A stretch of DNA of 61,383 bases from Nephromyces sp. MM_2019 (Eukaryota; Apicomplexa; Aconoidasida; Nephromycida), in assembly GCA_015657535.1 (NCBI GenBank), contig JADHZB010001571.1:27738-89120 (forward strand). Reading direction: 5' to 3'. The notes beneath the pieces are model-generated. The model did not search any database. It saw only the letters and a list, made by a program, of their open reading frames with translations, and was not told where the DNA came from. This document shows positions 1 through 13,900 of the stretch, in pieces. The translations under genes and the position numbers were made by a program. Every line of letters starts with the position of its first letter. Position 1 is the stretch's first letter.

Positions 1-296
1 CAAAACCCCTCTTCCACATACAAGCAAACTGCGTACGAATCTTCAATTCAGCTTTATAAATCGGCTGTTATTGGAAGGGTTTCAGTTCTCTACAGTGCCA
101 AGTAAAAGGGATATTCTCCTTTTATAACTAGTAGATCAGCAGCATAAGCACACACACACACACTGTGTGCGTGTACTTACACCGTCAGTAGACTATAGCT
201 GCACACACACGAGTGGAATATTAAACTTCCTTAGAAGTACAATCAGTTATTGCCCCAGTGTACATACATTGTCAGCAATCCTGCCATATACTGGAG

Positions 297-430
297 CTAA
301 ACCCAGTCTTTATCAAAGGCTAATGGGTAGTTGCCCATTAAAGCCCAAACAATACATAGAGAACCATGGAGAGGAACTTCCTCATCAAAAGAATAAAGCA
401 CACACACGTAGGCGTGGGCAGATGTACGCA
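297..430 (-). other. Coding-like island, possible terminal exon
   Basis: On the minus strand a frame stays open across this stretch and ends at a TAG at 297-299. The predicted peptide (FDEEVPLHGSLCIVWALMG...AFDKDWV) has a protein-like composition, unlike the CA-derived His/Thr peptides around it. I could not find a convincing acceptor upstream, so it cannot be joined to the CRAL-TRIO gene that ends at 876. It may be the last exon of another gene, an alternative 3' exon, or chance. Confidence 0.22.
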
Positions 431-604
431 CACACGTGCGTAGACATACGCACATATACGCATGCACTCACATGCACTTATACGCAGACGCACACACCCA
501 AGCACATACGCAAAGATAGCATATACAGTTACAATCCACAATACATCAGGTTGGCTTCAAAGTGCATTCTGAGCGGACTAACAAAAACATAATTTCTTTG
601 AGTA

Positions 605-725
605 AAACAATCCACACACACACACACCCACACACACCCACACACACCCACACACACACACCCACACACACACACACCCACACACACACACACCCACACA
701 CACCCACACACACACACACACCCAT
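605..725. repeat. CA/CCCA microsatellite
   Basis: A nearly pure run of CACACA broken by CCCA units, downstream of the CRAL-TRIO stop codon. It is one of many CA tracts on the plus strand that flank or interrupt the minus-strand genes. Confidence 0.95.
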
Positions 726-875
726 ACGTACATTTAAACACCCAAATGAAGCTCAAATGCACTACCACAAACTCACTATCCACACACACATCACGATTCA
801 AGCACCAAAACCTCTCCACCACTCCTTCTAAAGAACCCCTCTTCTCTCTAACTATACATGCACACACACGTCTAA

Positions 876-3800
876 TCAACACATTCCCTTCTTTCTGCTG
901 CTATTATCAGCTCTAACGATGCTATTATTAGAACTCGAGTAGCCTGCACGTGATCTTATACGCATCTGCCTACATAATCCCACCAAAGGCTTGGTAGATG
1001 CCCTCCTCATCCCTTGGGAAGTGTGTGTGCTATGTCTAAGGAACGGTTCTTCGAAGGCAACATCATGAGACTCGCATACATTATAATCACTTTGCTCGCT
1101 TCCCAAGGGGGATACAGGGTGGGGATAGCTAGGCAGGCTGAAGCTATCTTCAGCCCTCTGCACAGTCGAAACCTGCTTCATCAATGGGAGGGAAGGAAAA
1201 CGAGCGGGAAGTGCAGACTTCGCACCCAACAGGATGGAGGCACTATCAGACGGGTTTTGCTGTAGTAAACTCTGGTGTTCTGTGTGTGTTGCTGAGCCCA
1301 GAGACATCTTTTTGCTCAGGTTTTTCTTCAGGCTATTTGAGGTAGTATCAGTACCTTCTTGAGGCTTCAACTCCAGAGTAAGTGCTCTACTAGTAGCACT
1401 CCTTCCGCTGCCATGTCTTATGCTGGGAAAGAGAGTAACACTAGTTCTGCGGTTGCCACTGGAAGTCTTCACTGAGGATCTCAGACTGTAAGAGGGGTCA
1501 TCTGCAAGCTTGTCAGTTGAAGAACCTATGTAGAGAGAGCTTCCCTCAAAATCTGCGAGCGATTCTACCTGCTTAGCATTCGCTGGTTGTCTCTGCTGAG
1601 CATCAACTTCTCCCCTCTCTCCCGCTTCTCCCGCGGCCCCCCTAACACCGATTCCCCCCCTCATATCCCCTCCCCCCCCCTTCAATGCCACAACCATCTC
1701 ATGCTGATCACCCTGATCGCCTTCTTCCGCTGTCTTTCCCAAACTCGCACGCACACACCTAATTTTCAAGCTATAACTTGAACTTTCTGCCTCTATTGAG
1801 CTTGTAGAAGGCAGCTCCTTCCGCACATCCATATAAGCAGCTGCAGCTACATGAAAAGAAGAGGTTGAAGCCTGCATCCCCATAAAATCTTTACCCTGAA
1901 GAGGAGAAGAAGTTTGGCTTCTTAAGATAAGCGTCGAACTGTTGAGATGATGTCGATGATCCTGACGCTCTCCTGAAAAAGTGCCTATTGCTAGCGAAGT
2001 TTCTGAAGGCTTAGCAGCTTCGCTATCTTCAGCTTTACCTATCGATTCAAGGCTCTTTAAAGCTCCAATAAACAGCTTTCCTTCATGAGAGATGGGAGTG
2101 CACAAGCGCCTACTCATATCAGTTGATTCCGTCATCAAATCATCATCGCTATCCGGAGCAAACGATAAAGGCCCGATATTTGCCCATAAATTTAACTCTC
2201 CAGAAGTGGAGCACCTGAGGGGGGTTAGGAGGGGGGGGTTGAGTGTGCGGGTCGATACGCAGGGCTGGGTGTGCGGATGTCACCATGTGTGTGAATCTGC
2301 GTGTTAATACGAGAAGGAAAACCTGGGGGTAGGCAAGTTTGCCAGAAAAGTGCTGCTCTCATATAACTTCCTCAGGCAACGTCTATCATCCGGCACTATT
2401 ACAAAGGATACCCACAAAGATAAAAAAAAACTACAAAACTTCAATTCGACACACCAAACAACAGCTGATATACAAAATGGGAGGAAGTGCTACACACACA
2501 ACACTCATACTCCTTAGAGAGGAGCGTTACACACCCAAAAAAAAAAGCTTTTCTCAGGAAGGTACTACACTCGTACACCACGCACCCCACACACCACACA
2601 CAAGCACTACACACATGAATATACACTAGCAGAACCACACACAGCACCAACACCAGAACCATACAGAGCCACCCACACACACACAAACATCCCTTACATT
2701 GCTAGAAACTTATCAACAGATAAGTACATCCTTGAAGATATACTGGGCATCCTAAAGGTATCCAACCAGTGCATCGTCCTGCGTGTTAGACAGGAGTTCA
2801 TTAAGCACTCAATGCGAGCCTGCAACTCAGCAGCGTCGATATTTGTGGAGCCTAAGAAATGAAGGGATTGCCCAGAGTTATGGAAGGGGGAGAGATGCTT
2901 GAAGAGGAGTCCGTTAGCAAACCTTGTTGAAGACGGATACATACCATCATGTATAGAAGCATCAGGAAAGAACTTCCAGGGGTAGAACAACTGAGAGGTA
3001 TTGGAGAGGTGTGCTTGTGTGTGTGTGTGTGTGTATTAGTGTTCTGGTATATGTGGGAAGAAAATGAGCTTATCCTGGTCGTATGCAAAAGGTGTGTGTG
3101 TAATAGCGTGAAGGGATATATGGAAGAAGATGGACTGCTGTTTCTACAGCAGCATGCAGTGCTGGTGTATAGAAATCTGTGTATATGCATGTATGAGTCG
3201 CGGAAAGTGAGGGCATGCACGGGTGTGTGTATACGTATGCATGCACAGGCATCAGAGTTTGTGCGCGTGTGCATACTTCGTTGTGCACGACCGTGTAGCA
3301 CTCGTGCTGCTGGAAGGAAACCAGTGGACGTCCAAGGGTGAGTAAAGGCGTATATGCTTGTGTGTGCCTAAGTACTCAAGTGCATTCGAGGACAATTACA
3401 GCATGAGTACACACTCTAGTACATCAAGCTAACATTCATAGGAAGTATCTGGTAGATAGCACACACAAACACACACTTAACTGGCGGATGCACCCTCGTA
3501 AACACATCATAAAGCATTCCCCAAAGCACCTAAAAAAACCCCAACACACCATAAACTCATCCCACAACACATCACCCCCCAGCATATCACCTGAACCCCA
3601 ACTCTCCCAAAACACCACCTCCCAATAACCAACAACCCAGCCACCCTCCCTAAAATCTCACAACCCTCACCCCCCCAACATCCCGCAATCCTCACTCCCC
3701 CAACCCTTCCCACAACCCTCAACCCTCCAACCCTTCCCACAACCCCCCACACACCTGCACATCCGGAGCATCTCCACCATACTGCTGCTCCAGCTCGTGA

Positions 3801-5943
3801 GGATAAAACTGAAGCCTCAAAACCCTCTTAAAATCCGTAGAAAGAAGCTCTAATTTCTTCAACGAGCTACTAGGCATAACAGCCTTCAATATACCAGAGA
3901 AGAAGGAGATTCCCGCGGGTGCGTTTACTATGTAGAGCCTATACATTCTCCCTCTATAGCGAGAGTTCAAGATCTGCATAGTATTCTGCACTATAGTGTA
4001 GCTTGAGTTAAACATACTCTTGCCCTTCATATCCCCCAGAAGAACCCAATTCTCCACCCTTCCAGCAACACACAGATACCTATATAGAGGAAGAAGCAGA
4101 AAAAACCGCTGTAAAGTGCACACACACAAGGGTTTCCATGAAAATGAAGGAACTGGAAGTAAAATCGCGTGGAAGCCAGAGAAAGCTTCAATTCTTCTGC
4201 AGCACAGCGCAACATCTAAAGGCAACAGCATACACACACACACAGGTTATCGTGATGGAAAAATAGATACACAAAGTGATTTCATATTGTTATCCCACCG
4301 GGGTTTTATGTTTGCACACACGATTGATTTCCTCACACTGTATGACTTTGAAACAATATCAATATATAAATGAGATTTCGATGCACACATGCCATATCCA
4401 CACACAAATGCGATATCCACACACACACATGCGATTTCGACATATACATGTGATTTCGAGATACACACGAGTTATATCCACACACACCGACTTGATTTCC
4501 ACACACATATCGCTTTCACACATACATATCAGTTCCACACACACACACGTGATGCCAAGACCCCAGAAGCTCATGCTAATACCCTCATACACACAACCCC
4601 AAAAATCTTTACAATTACCGAAGAAAGAACTCGAAACAGTAGCTGATGAGCTTAGCTAAATCTTGAAGATTCAGCTTTCCCAGTTTCTCAAACTTTAAGA
4701 TTAACAGTGGCCTATGATTCTTATCACGGCCATGCCAATAAGCTGCTCCTAAATCCAGTAGATGATGTACATCTCTCTCATATATCTAAGTACGCAACAC
4801 ACACATTGTAAAATCATTAGTGTGCGATAAGCACAGAAGAAACCCCAAGTAAGGAGAGATGATGGCTGTACGTACACCCAGTAAAGACAAAATTTTCGCA
4901 AACAAGCAAAAAAATTGGAGAATAAAACAAGAAAGTTATAGTAAATAAAGGAGAAAGAGGCATACAGTCTAAGAACATACATGGTAGCGCACACAGGGTA
5001 TGCTACGAGTGGATAGCACATACGCATACGCCAGATGAAAGAAGCACAAAATAGATATGACACATCGCCTGATAACCCTCAGAATGCCGGAAACACACAT
5101 CCCATCAACTCATCATGGAAAGCAATACGGGAGGTTCACACACACCGTGTATGTGAAAGAACAGAATATTATGAAAGACAAGAAAATATGCTAACATACA
5201 CGCACACACGATGAAAGATATGAGCACACACACAACACAATATGGTAATACATATACGCGCACCCACCACATAGCACAGTACCGTAATACACACATAACA
5301 AACACAACAACGTGCTAATACACACATACATAACAAAATATGTTAAAACGCACACACACCACCCCCCATCCCCAACCCCCCCCACCGGCAACTCAGATGA
5401 CGTCCTAAAGATAATATTCTCAATGAGAAGATCAGCTGCTTTAGAGATATCAAAATGAGTAGCATAGAGGAATCTCAAGCACTGATCTTCCATCCAAGGA
5501 GAGAGCCACACACCTCTCGTACTGAAGTAACGTTTAAGCTCTTCAATAGACTCCCTCTCTGCAGTTTCAATAGGAGAGTTTGAGAAGATGAAGCGGATAT
5601 CATTTCCATCCTTTATATCTGCGTCTTCAGGCTCAAAATAGTAAGCTTTCTCTGTTACTACCCACGGAGACACATTAGCATCTTCATCATCTATAAATAG
5701 CTGACCATAGAGATAACCTCCATAGAGAGGGCTTCTTGAAGAGCTCCTTATCTTATCCAAGTGCTTCTGTAGCTCATTCATAGCTACGCTGTGTATGGAA
5801 GCCCCATTCTGTAGGGGGGCTAAGGTAGAGCTATGCTCTGGTGGGTGACTGGAGGAGAGGCTCGTTACGTCGCCGATTGTGGTGGAGTTTTGAAATGAAG
5901 AAGATGAGTTAGTTAAGGCCCTCTTGTGCAGTTTGGTAACCAT
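876..5943 (-). CDS. CRAL-TRIO (Sec14-like) lipid-binding protein, 5 exons
   Basis: Exons: 5943-5386, 4785-4619, 4079-3755, 2990-2698, 2214-876; all introns GT-AG and all phases agree, giving about 893 aa. The start is the ATG at 5943 after a stop-free Ser-rich lead. Exon 1 holds a CRAL-TRIO N-terminal helix region (CLRFLYATHFDISKAADLLI, about residues 160-180). Exon 2 carries the domain's typical YWHGRDKNHRPLLIL strand. Exon 3 carries RMYRLYIVNAP and the late FYPHELEQQYGGDAP element. The fold binds a hydrophobic ligand such as a phospholipid in the cytosol or at membranes; the ligand here is unknown. Exon 5 encodes about 446 residues of Ser/Gly-rich low-complexity tail with no domain I recognise. 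The last intron's acceptor (2215) has a C-rich tract with a CTAAC branch-point-like site. The exon 4 donor splits a Met codon. Family call is firm; the 3' end could be alternative. Confidence 0.85.
3480..3755. repeat. C-rich degenerate repeat in CRAL-TRIO intron 3
   Basis: The plus strand holds degenerate CCCAACCCTTCCCACAACC-type units, so the pre-mRNA of the minus-strand gene is G-rich just after the exon 3 donor. No open frame of interest. Confidence 0.7.
4377..4560. repeat. Degenerate CACACA-GATTTCGA repeat in CRAL-TRIO intron 2
   Basis: About eight units of roughly 20 bp mix CACACACA with ATGCGATATC or GTGATTTCGA. The stretch lies wholly inside the intron between exons 2 and 3. Confidence 0.75.
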
Positions 5944-6449
5944 CTTGGAGGGGGAGGGGTGGTGTGTTAGGAGGAGGTGGTAGTAGTATTAGTTTAGGCA
6001 TGTGGGGGGGTTAGGGAGAAAATGGTGAGGTGGGGGCGAGAGGAGCGGGGGGGTTGTGGGGTTGTGGTTGGGGGCGAGGAATGGAAGCTGGATTGGTGGA
6101 AGGGATGGTGCTAAGGCGTGGAAAAGGGGGGGATGGGGATGTGGGGGTGTGTTTGGCAGTTTAGTGGGGGTGTATGGATGTGTGGGGGTGTTGGTGGGGG
6201 TGTGGACGCGTGGGTAGATGCGCGAAACTGTGGGTGTGGGAGTGCGTAGGCGTGTGTGTGTGAGTGCGGATGTTTGTGTGTGGGAAGAGGTTTTTAACAT
6301 GCAGCATATACCAAAATTGACCATGAAGGTATCTTCCACGATAAATATTATCAGTGAAGTGCTTCTTAGCGAATAAATCAAGAAAGAGGAAGTAACACAC
6401 ACACAAAACTATCGTCTAAACAGTTAGCGAGGAGACGGTGTGTAGCAGC
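5944..6449. other. Spacer upstream of CRAL-TRIO start; possible 5' UTR exon
   Basis: The plus strand is strongly G-rich from 5946 to 6250 (GGGGGTGTG units). At about 6297-6380 on the minus strand a short frame (DNIYRGRYLHGQFWYMLH) precedes a GTTAAA donor-like site. It faintly echoes PLYGGYLYGQLFIDDE in CRAL-TRIO exon 1, but I cannot join it to either neighbour. It could be part of the 5' UTR. Confidence 0.35.
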
Positions 6450-6745
6450 CTAAAGAAGCGGCACAGAGGGAAGTGCTAGGCGAAATAAAATCTTTTCAGA
6501 GGCGATTATGGTTATAGCAGCGCCTGAGGGAATAAAGGTAGGGGGAGGGGTGCTGTGTGTATGTGTAGCCATTAGGTGAACATAACGGGAGAGGGGGCCA
6601 ACAACACGGCCACAACCTTCATTTACCTACAGGGGAGGAAGTGTACGTACACTAAGAATCCATAAAAGATTCAAGGTATCGACGCTACACACACCGGGTT
6701 GGCATGACAATACAGAACTGCCAGCATATTCAGAAGCAACAGGGA
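6450..6745 (-). CDS. 3' end of an unidentified gene, two candidate exons
   Basis: A terminal exon 6626-6450 follows a CTCCCCTGTAG acceptor, runs open for 58 codons and ends in TAG; it reads VNEGCGRVVGPLSRYVHLM at its start and ends LPSVPLL. An upstream 51-bp exon at 6745-6695 lies between TTTTTTGCAG and GTGTGTG and is phase-compatible (hydrophobic LLLLNMLAVLYC). The 68-bp intron between them contains the perfect palindrome AGTGTACGTACACT. I found no earlier exons and recognise no family. The whole call could be a run of chance open frames. Confidence 0.35.
6640..6653. other. Palindrome AGTGTACGTACACT
   Basis: A perfect 14-bp palindrome lies inside the small candidate intron 6627-6694. It is one of a recurring set listed under findings. 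Confidence 0.8.
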
Positions 6746-6761
6746 CTGCAAAAAATGCACA

Positions 6762-9700
6762 CACACATACAAACACACAAACATACTGAAAATACGCCAA
6801 ATTCAAAGACGAAGCAGATGCTTCGCATGCAAGTAAAACACACTGCCAATATATCAACTATTCGACGGATTGCTAACAAAACATCCAATATACAAGCATT
6901 GCATCATATAACATATCCAGCTCACCTCAGAAACATATCATTCTCGCTACAACCTCCAAGCTATGAGATAAAGAAAAAAACACAAATCACACACATGCTT
7001 ATGCACACACACTCATGCACGCACCCCAATTCGCATCTATGATAACCCACAAACTCCAAACACACCTCCACTGACAACTGCACCCACGCACACACCACTA
7101 CTCACACCTTCACTTACACCTCCACCCATGCACACACCTCCACTCACATATCCACTCACATCTCCACTCACAACCCCACCCACGCACACCCCTCTCACAC
7201 ACACCACAACTCACACCTCTACTGACAAAAACCAATCAGGGAATGCACAATAAGCACCACATTCAAACCTTTTAAGCCGCCTTTCTGAGGGGTGCTGCTA
7301 ACAGCACACACAGCATATGAGGGAAGATTCTCAGCAACCTTCAATGTAGACACGTATTTCCTAAGAAAGCATTAAAACGGTTGCGTAATCCGCAGCCTAC
7401 ACTCAATTAGAACTGACCAGATGCGCTGATAAAGAAGCCCAGTAAAGTGGAAACCGGGAGTAATTGATTCAAATACACACACACACACACACACCTCTTA
7501 CCTCGAATGACCTAGAGTGTAAAAAGGCTGACGGCATACTAGCCCAAGAAGACAAAGCATTCACTAAGTGATATAAACGGAAGCAATCAGCAAAGAAAAT
7601 TCAAAGAATAACATCCACAATCACATGTCATACCCATCAAAAATGGTGAGTCATTTTCAAAGAGATGAAAATATTAATGAGAGAAAGCAAAGCAACAAAA
7701 AATGTCCTACTGAACTTAAATTAGAGACAAGCACACACACAGACAGTGTACACTCCACACACCAAAAATCCAATTACCAAGAACTCTTTTAAAAAACTTT
7801 CCAAAAAAATACTCTTCTGCCTAGATTAACACAATGAGACGATGAAACACACCCACACATATATACCCACTAGTATGCATAGTCCAAGAAATTAAGTTGC
7901 AACAAGAGCTTCAATACAATTAGATTAAAAACACACGGATGCACACACACAGCAGCATACTAGTAAATCAAAATCAAGAAACTAAGCTACAACAGTTTCA
8001 ACATGATATTACACGCATACAAACTAGCACATCCAAAACATTAAAAAAAACTAAAACAAGAGCTTTTTCTGCAATAAAAAACAGAGTGTAGTTACAGCCC
8101 AAAAAGAAGCGTGTGCTGATATCATATCAAAGACATCTCAAAGACGATAATCTTCTTCATTGAAGAAGAGGGATTCCAAACATAGCACACACCGCCAAAA
8201 TTACAATGAAAACTTAGCATGTAAATTTATCGCATGATCCCAAATTTCGTAGTGAAAAACCATGTGATTTGATCTAATGCTTATCCGGCTACGAGCAGAG
8301 AATACCACACACACAGTAAGAGCAAAGACGTCATATCCCGTGGAAAAAGAATGTGTGTGCGAGAGCTAGAGAGCTCAAGCTGTACAAAATGATAAAATCG
8401 TTCTTGTGCTGCTATAAGCTCTTGCATACATGTCAAGGCTAAATCTATCTTCCCAAGCATATGAGCATATGTGTGCCAAGTCTGGAATGCAAGAAGTATC
8501 CTTTATATGCAGTTTTAAAAGCTTTATCATAAATGTGTGCGTGTGGAGAGTTGTGTGTGAGTGGCTGCTGGTGTATTTTAGTCTTTTAGCGCGTGGGTAG
8601 CTGCTGTGGGCAGCTCTTTGTGTGCTTCGATCGCTGCTGGTGTGTGTCAGTGCCCGTTAGTGTGTGTCCGTCGCTGCTTGTGTGCTTCCGTTGCTACTGG
8701 CGTGCATTTATGGCTGCCCCTATCTCACTCTATCTCTACTGTTGTGTTCCTATGTGCGTAGACGCCTGTGTGTGCCCCCTCCTATATTTCCCCCCTATCA
8801 CTTTCAGAGATAGAGATGTTTATCATCTATAAAAATCACCCCAAATTTACCACATACGTAAATTTCACCTCCAAAAGGAGGGAAATACACTGTATAAACG
8901 CAGTTTAATCGCACCCTCAAGCAGCTTCTAAAGGAGTACGCATGTAAATGGATTATGTCTGGTAATCTTCTTAAGATTTACGTATAAAATCACTCGAAAA
9001 TCGGGGGAATTTATTAAAAATGCTTCTTTTTTCGCAAAAAAAAAGTATTTTGTGAGAAGAAAAAACATCTTCAAAGAAGATGAGGGTTTGACGTTGCTGT
9101 GAAGAGGGTGTGTGTGTTAGCCTCCTCTGTGAGAAACTCAAAGCAGACGCTTGGTAAGGTGATCATCATCGCCTGCAGAGGTGGAGCAGAAAGGATTCAT
9201 TTATGTATATTGGAGGCTAATATTGCATGGGTGTGTGTGTAAGGAGATCACCATCTCCTGCAGCGAGAGAGCACAGAGAATTAATTCTTGCGTCTATTCA
9301 GGGCTGATATTGCCTGTATGTTTACGGGCCGGTGTGTATGATATGAAGCTATTGACCAAGTATGTGTGTATTCCGGAACAAAAATGAATTAATGAAGCAA
9401 GGGGTGATAAACTCCACATACACTATAATGAAGACGATTAAGGAGCATGAAAAAAGCTACTTCTAAAGCTCATTGCAGAGACACAAACACGCAGATAGAA
9501 GCACACAAAGAGTCATGGATGCAGATAAAGATACACAGACATGCTCACGATAGAGCATACGCAGAGAAATAGATACGCACACAAACACCTACACACAGAA
9601 ACACATAGGCACAAATAGACACACGTATATATATTCACTTGTAGGAGTTGAATTTATCGCATCCAGAGAGACATTACAAAAAAGGATTCTTCTATATACG

Positions 9701-10990
9701 AACACACACATGATTATACGAGAAAATTCATCGAATCTCTTCCCCCACATGCAACCTCTATAATAAAAATCATAGTGCAGTGAACACACAATTTTAGCAA
9801 AATTTTCGTTATCATTCCTAAACCACACTTTCGAAGTCTAATTTCAATTTTTCTTGCATACACACATTACATCTTCCTGGACACGCACACTATATCTCCC
9901 GAATATACACATTATGTCTCCTGCATACACATATTATGTCTGCCTACACATAAACTATAATGATCATTTATTTATAGGTTAATTAGCAAACTCAGCAATA
10001 TTTCCTTGTCATCATCTCCTCACTAGGGTTTCCAGCCACTAACACACACGTTTGAATGTATTCGATCCTACGAAAAACTATAATAGAAGGTAATCAAATC
10101 AAACACTCCGTAAAAATCAAAGAGCAGAGAGTTATCTAAACACTCAGGCGTTGTGTGAATACACACACTTACATCTTCACAGCAGAAGACCAAGCCAAGC
10201 AAAAACCAAAGTATAGAAGTAATTGTATATATAAACGGGGGAATTACAGACAAAAGACTAGCTCAAATGGGGGATACCCATTGTGGTGCAACAAAATACC
10301 ATCTTTAGATATACTATAATTACAAAGTCCCATATATCAGGGCTACACACACAAACTATAAACTAGGAGTCACACATTAAACATAAGTTGCATACATTAT
10401 ACACATATCACACACACACATACACGTACCAGAGATACGGCGATATACACTACTGATACTAAAAATAGAATCTACACTACTCACACACCAAACCCACATA
10501 GCCTACACTACTCACACACCAAACTCACCGTAATATACACTGAAATGTGCTCAACGTCTAAACTGTGCAAAAATGCGCTGCAACAGTAGCAGCGTAGACA
10601 GGAAACACGGGACAATCAATAAAATCAACACGCAATCATAACTGCATCAATGCACAATCAAAAGGTGTAAACGTGTACGTTTTTCATATATACAACAGGT
10701 GCACTACTATTTACATACCAGAATACCCAACTGTCTCAATATTCAGTGAAAATTACATGCAATAACCTTCCACTTTATCATCAAGATGCTCAAATCTCCA
10801 AAAAACAAAGTCTTCTTATGAAATACCGTAACATGCATCATTTCAATAGTGTACATGCACCGTCATCTATTACTTATATCCAAAAACCACTGGTTCATCA
10901 CTTTCTGTTTAGGAAATAACTTACTGAGCTATCGCTAATTCTGAACTCAATCAAGTGAGCCCACGATAACTGAAGAATTAAGAGCTGTGT
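6762..10990. other. Non-coding CA-bearing spacer
   Basis: I see no supported gene. The plus strand has scattered ACACAC tracts, with TG-type blocks at 8530-8790 and 9100-9370. Short perfect stems occur at about 8153-8169 (CTTCTTCA/TGAAGAAG) and 9070-9086 (CATCTTC/GAAGATG). It may hold upstream exons of the gene ending at 6450 that I could not identify. Confidence 0.5.
7058..7215. repeat. Degenerate CCACTCACA repeat
   Basis: Repeated CTCCACTCACA and CCACCCACGCACAC units on the plus strand, about 10-20 bp each, with no open frame of interest. Confidence 0.7.
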
Positions 10991-13900
10991 ATTATACAAG
11001 CTCTTTACTAAGAGCTGCTCATTACACCAGCTCTTTCTTCTTTCCTTTTAACGGATTTCCAAAAAGTGCACCAGTTTCGTACCTCCACAGAAACACGCGT
11101 GCAATCCTCTATAGCATGTGAAATGCAGAAGAAGCGCCAAACTATCAGCTAACAAGCCAATAGAGACTTGAAGGTGTCTCTCTGCGGGATATGGAGACTA
11201 AACTTGAGCAAAACAGAAGAGTCTAGTACCCATATCGTAACTTATTTTGATGGTTACGCGCAAGAGGATGTGGCACCCATTCACAAGTCGGGTGTGGCCC
11301 GATGATTTATCTAGTTCACCAACCCAACCGGCATGCGTGTTTCGGTGCGTGGTACCCCCTGCGTACCTCTGTCCTTTGCCGCGCAGTAACAAAAACAAGT
11401 GAATATGGTACTAAAGGGCAATGTTTCGGTACGTAGGTCAAGATAGTTTTGAGTGTGCTGAGCAACGCATTTGCCCAAAGTGCGGTGTGTTCGTATTCCC
11501 TGCTATCTAGTGCTTAATCTATCTCCATCAAATAACGTTCAGGTATTGTATATTGTCCTTACATTAGTCCTTTAAAAAATATTTATTTGTATTTGGAACT
11601 GAATAAAAATTGCTAATGATAGTTTTATTTGATAGATAACCTGCTAAGGTAAATTCACATATAGGTTTATTACTTTTATGTACGGTTTACGAAAATCTAC
11701 ACGATCAAATTTTACCAGCAAAAAGATAATCTAAGCGCATCCCTCAAAGTTTTGGTATTTGTGAATCGTAGGTTCATAGCGAGTTTTATTCATATATTAA
11801 GTGGTGACATAACATCCATGGTGGAACTTGCTTATATCTAAGGAACTCCATGATAGTTGTAGTGTAGTTACAGCGCTTAAGTCTTGTATATTCTCAAGCA
11901 TTGAGGGTGAACTTCTTCCTCGAGTTTTAGCAAAGTCACTACGACTCGTTGATTAAGCTACCGCAATGAAATGCTAGACGCTAAAGAGGAGTGCTTTTTT
12001 TAACCTTGCTTCTATAATGATCCTATCTATAATTAAAAGGTATCCCATGTACGCATTTTACTACATCCTGTGAAAGTAGAGACTAGCATAGCTTATTTTG
12101 CTACTCAAAATTGCTACTATAAACTTTGCTGACAATATAGTATCAAGGACATTTTGCACGAAGAGCAATTTGCTGCAGCACAGCTATTTTAAGAAAAGCT
12201 GTTACTATCGACAAATGAGACGAAGATCATTCTTTGATGGCGCATATGCCCTATTAAATTGGTTTGTATAAGCGCTTATAGGGGAGATTTTTCTTATTAT
12301 TAAAATTTTTCTTGTGGAAACTTGAGACACTGGCTTCAAAGTTAGACTTCTACCCTTTATGGTACATTTACGTGATTTATTATATTCTAGCACACTTTAT
12401 GAATCGTTCAGTTTTATAATTGGTTACGCTCCTGACTCCGCAAAGCGACTTAAAAAAAGGGCGAGGTACGCAAATCTGCTCAATTATTAACAGATTTTTG
12501 GAAGGAAAGACCGCTGCATAGGTAGAGCAATTATAATTTTTCTACCATAATTAACGGTTTATACGACAGGCATTGAATATCTCATCACATAAAACCGTAT
12601 ATTAGGCATTTCGCTTCCCAAAGAAAACATTTTTAAATGCATCGTATCGCTATTGTTGAGCGTATCCCATATATTCAAGGGAGATACAATGTGCTTACAC
12701 TCACCAAGCTGTGTCGGTTATACATTTATTAAAAGATGCTTATGAAGCAACACAGCAAGTACGCTACCATTGGACGGAGAGAATGATTGAAATGTACACC
12801 AACATGATTAAGAAAGTACCACGTACAATTTAAAAAACCCTAAGCACGGTTGCATACCATGCTAGTACTCTAAGCAAGTTTTAATTTCATTCAGGGGGTA
12901 ATTTCCTCCTTGCCTTGCTAGTATCCTTCACTGAATACACTTTTTGATAAATAGGAACAGATTGGTAACCTCGTCTACATTTGTACATAGCGTACTCGCG
13001 TGACTTTAATTCAAGGAATACAAATAAACACAATTTTTTAACCCTGCTGAAATTATGAGACATTCCAATTTACAAGCTCCACCCATTAACATACTATCCA
13101 TGAATGGAAGCACACTTCCTAGCCGTACCATGATAATTGAGTATTTCCCCTTAGTAAAGCCTCCTATGATACTCCGGATGATTTTCTCTGTAGCTCAAAG
13201 TAACAGGATCACGCCAAGTGCTCGCTATGATAACTTACATATTATATTAACCTACGTTCATAAGCATACTTCATTGCACTTTCTTAAATAATGAATCTCT
13301 GAGGCATGCACGTGCAATCAAGTTTTTCTAAGGATTAAATTTCAATCATGTACTAACAAAAGGTAGGTTCACCGTTAGCATAAGCAGAATATTTCGTATT
13401 GAGCAGTTTAATAAAGAAGTTAGAAGACAAGCATGTCATGTAAAGCATATTCTAAACCGTCATGACCACAACACTAGGGAGGTAATTTAGGTCCTTATTA
13501 TACGATGGCAAGATGTCGATGCGCAAAATATCGCATTGGGCTATGGTACAACCTTTGGACTTCCGTGGTTACAAGCAAGCTACGCCAAGTAGCTCAGGCA
13601 CGGCCATACACTGCTGCATATATACAATCGAGGCATTCATGATTTGCAACTCAAAACATATTGAGAACTTGCTCTGGCGTATTTTTATGCACTTATACCT
13701 TGTGCTTTTTCTAAAAGTATGTAAGAATAATTAAACCTATCCGTATCATATATTTTAAAATTAAGGGAGATAAACCATGCTAGTATTTTGAATACGAAAT
13801 TTAAGGAGCAGAGTTTACAGGGGTTAGATCTGATCGCTTCAGCAGAACGTGTTTTTGTGATGCGTTTTATTAGTATAAAATTTTCCACCAAATCTTTATG

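Noticed and set aside
338..882. Long Cys/Val-rich and His/Thr-rich frames over CA repeats
   Set aside because: CA/TG repeats have no stop codons, so these frames are composition artefacts.
11190..11400. Possible tRNA or structured RNA
   Set aside because: The GTTCACCAACC-like stretch does not form a T arm with a matching acceptor stem and anticodon arm.
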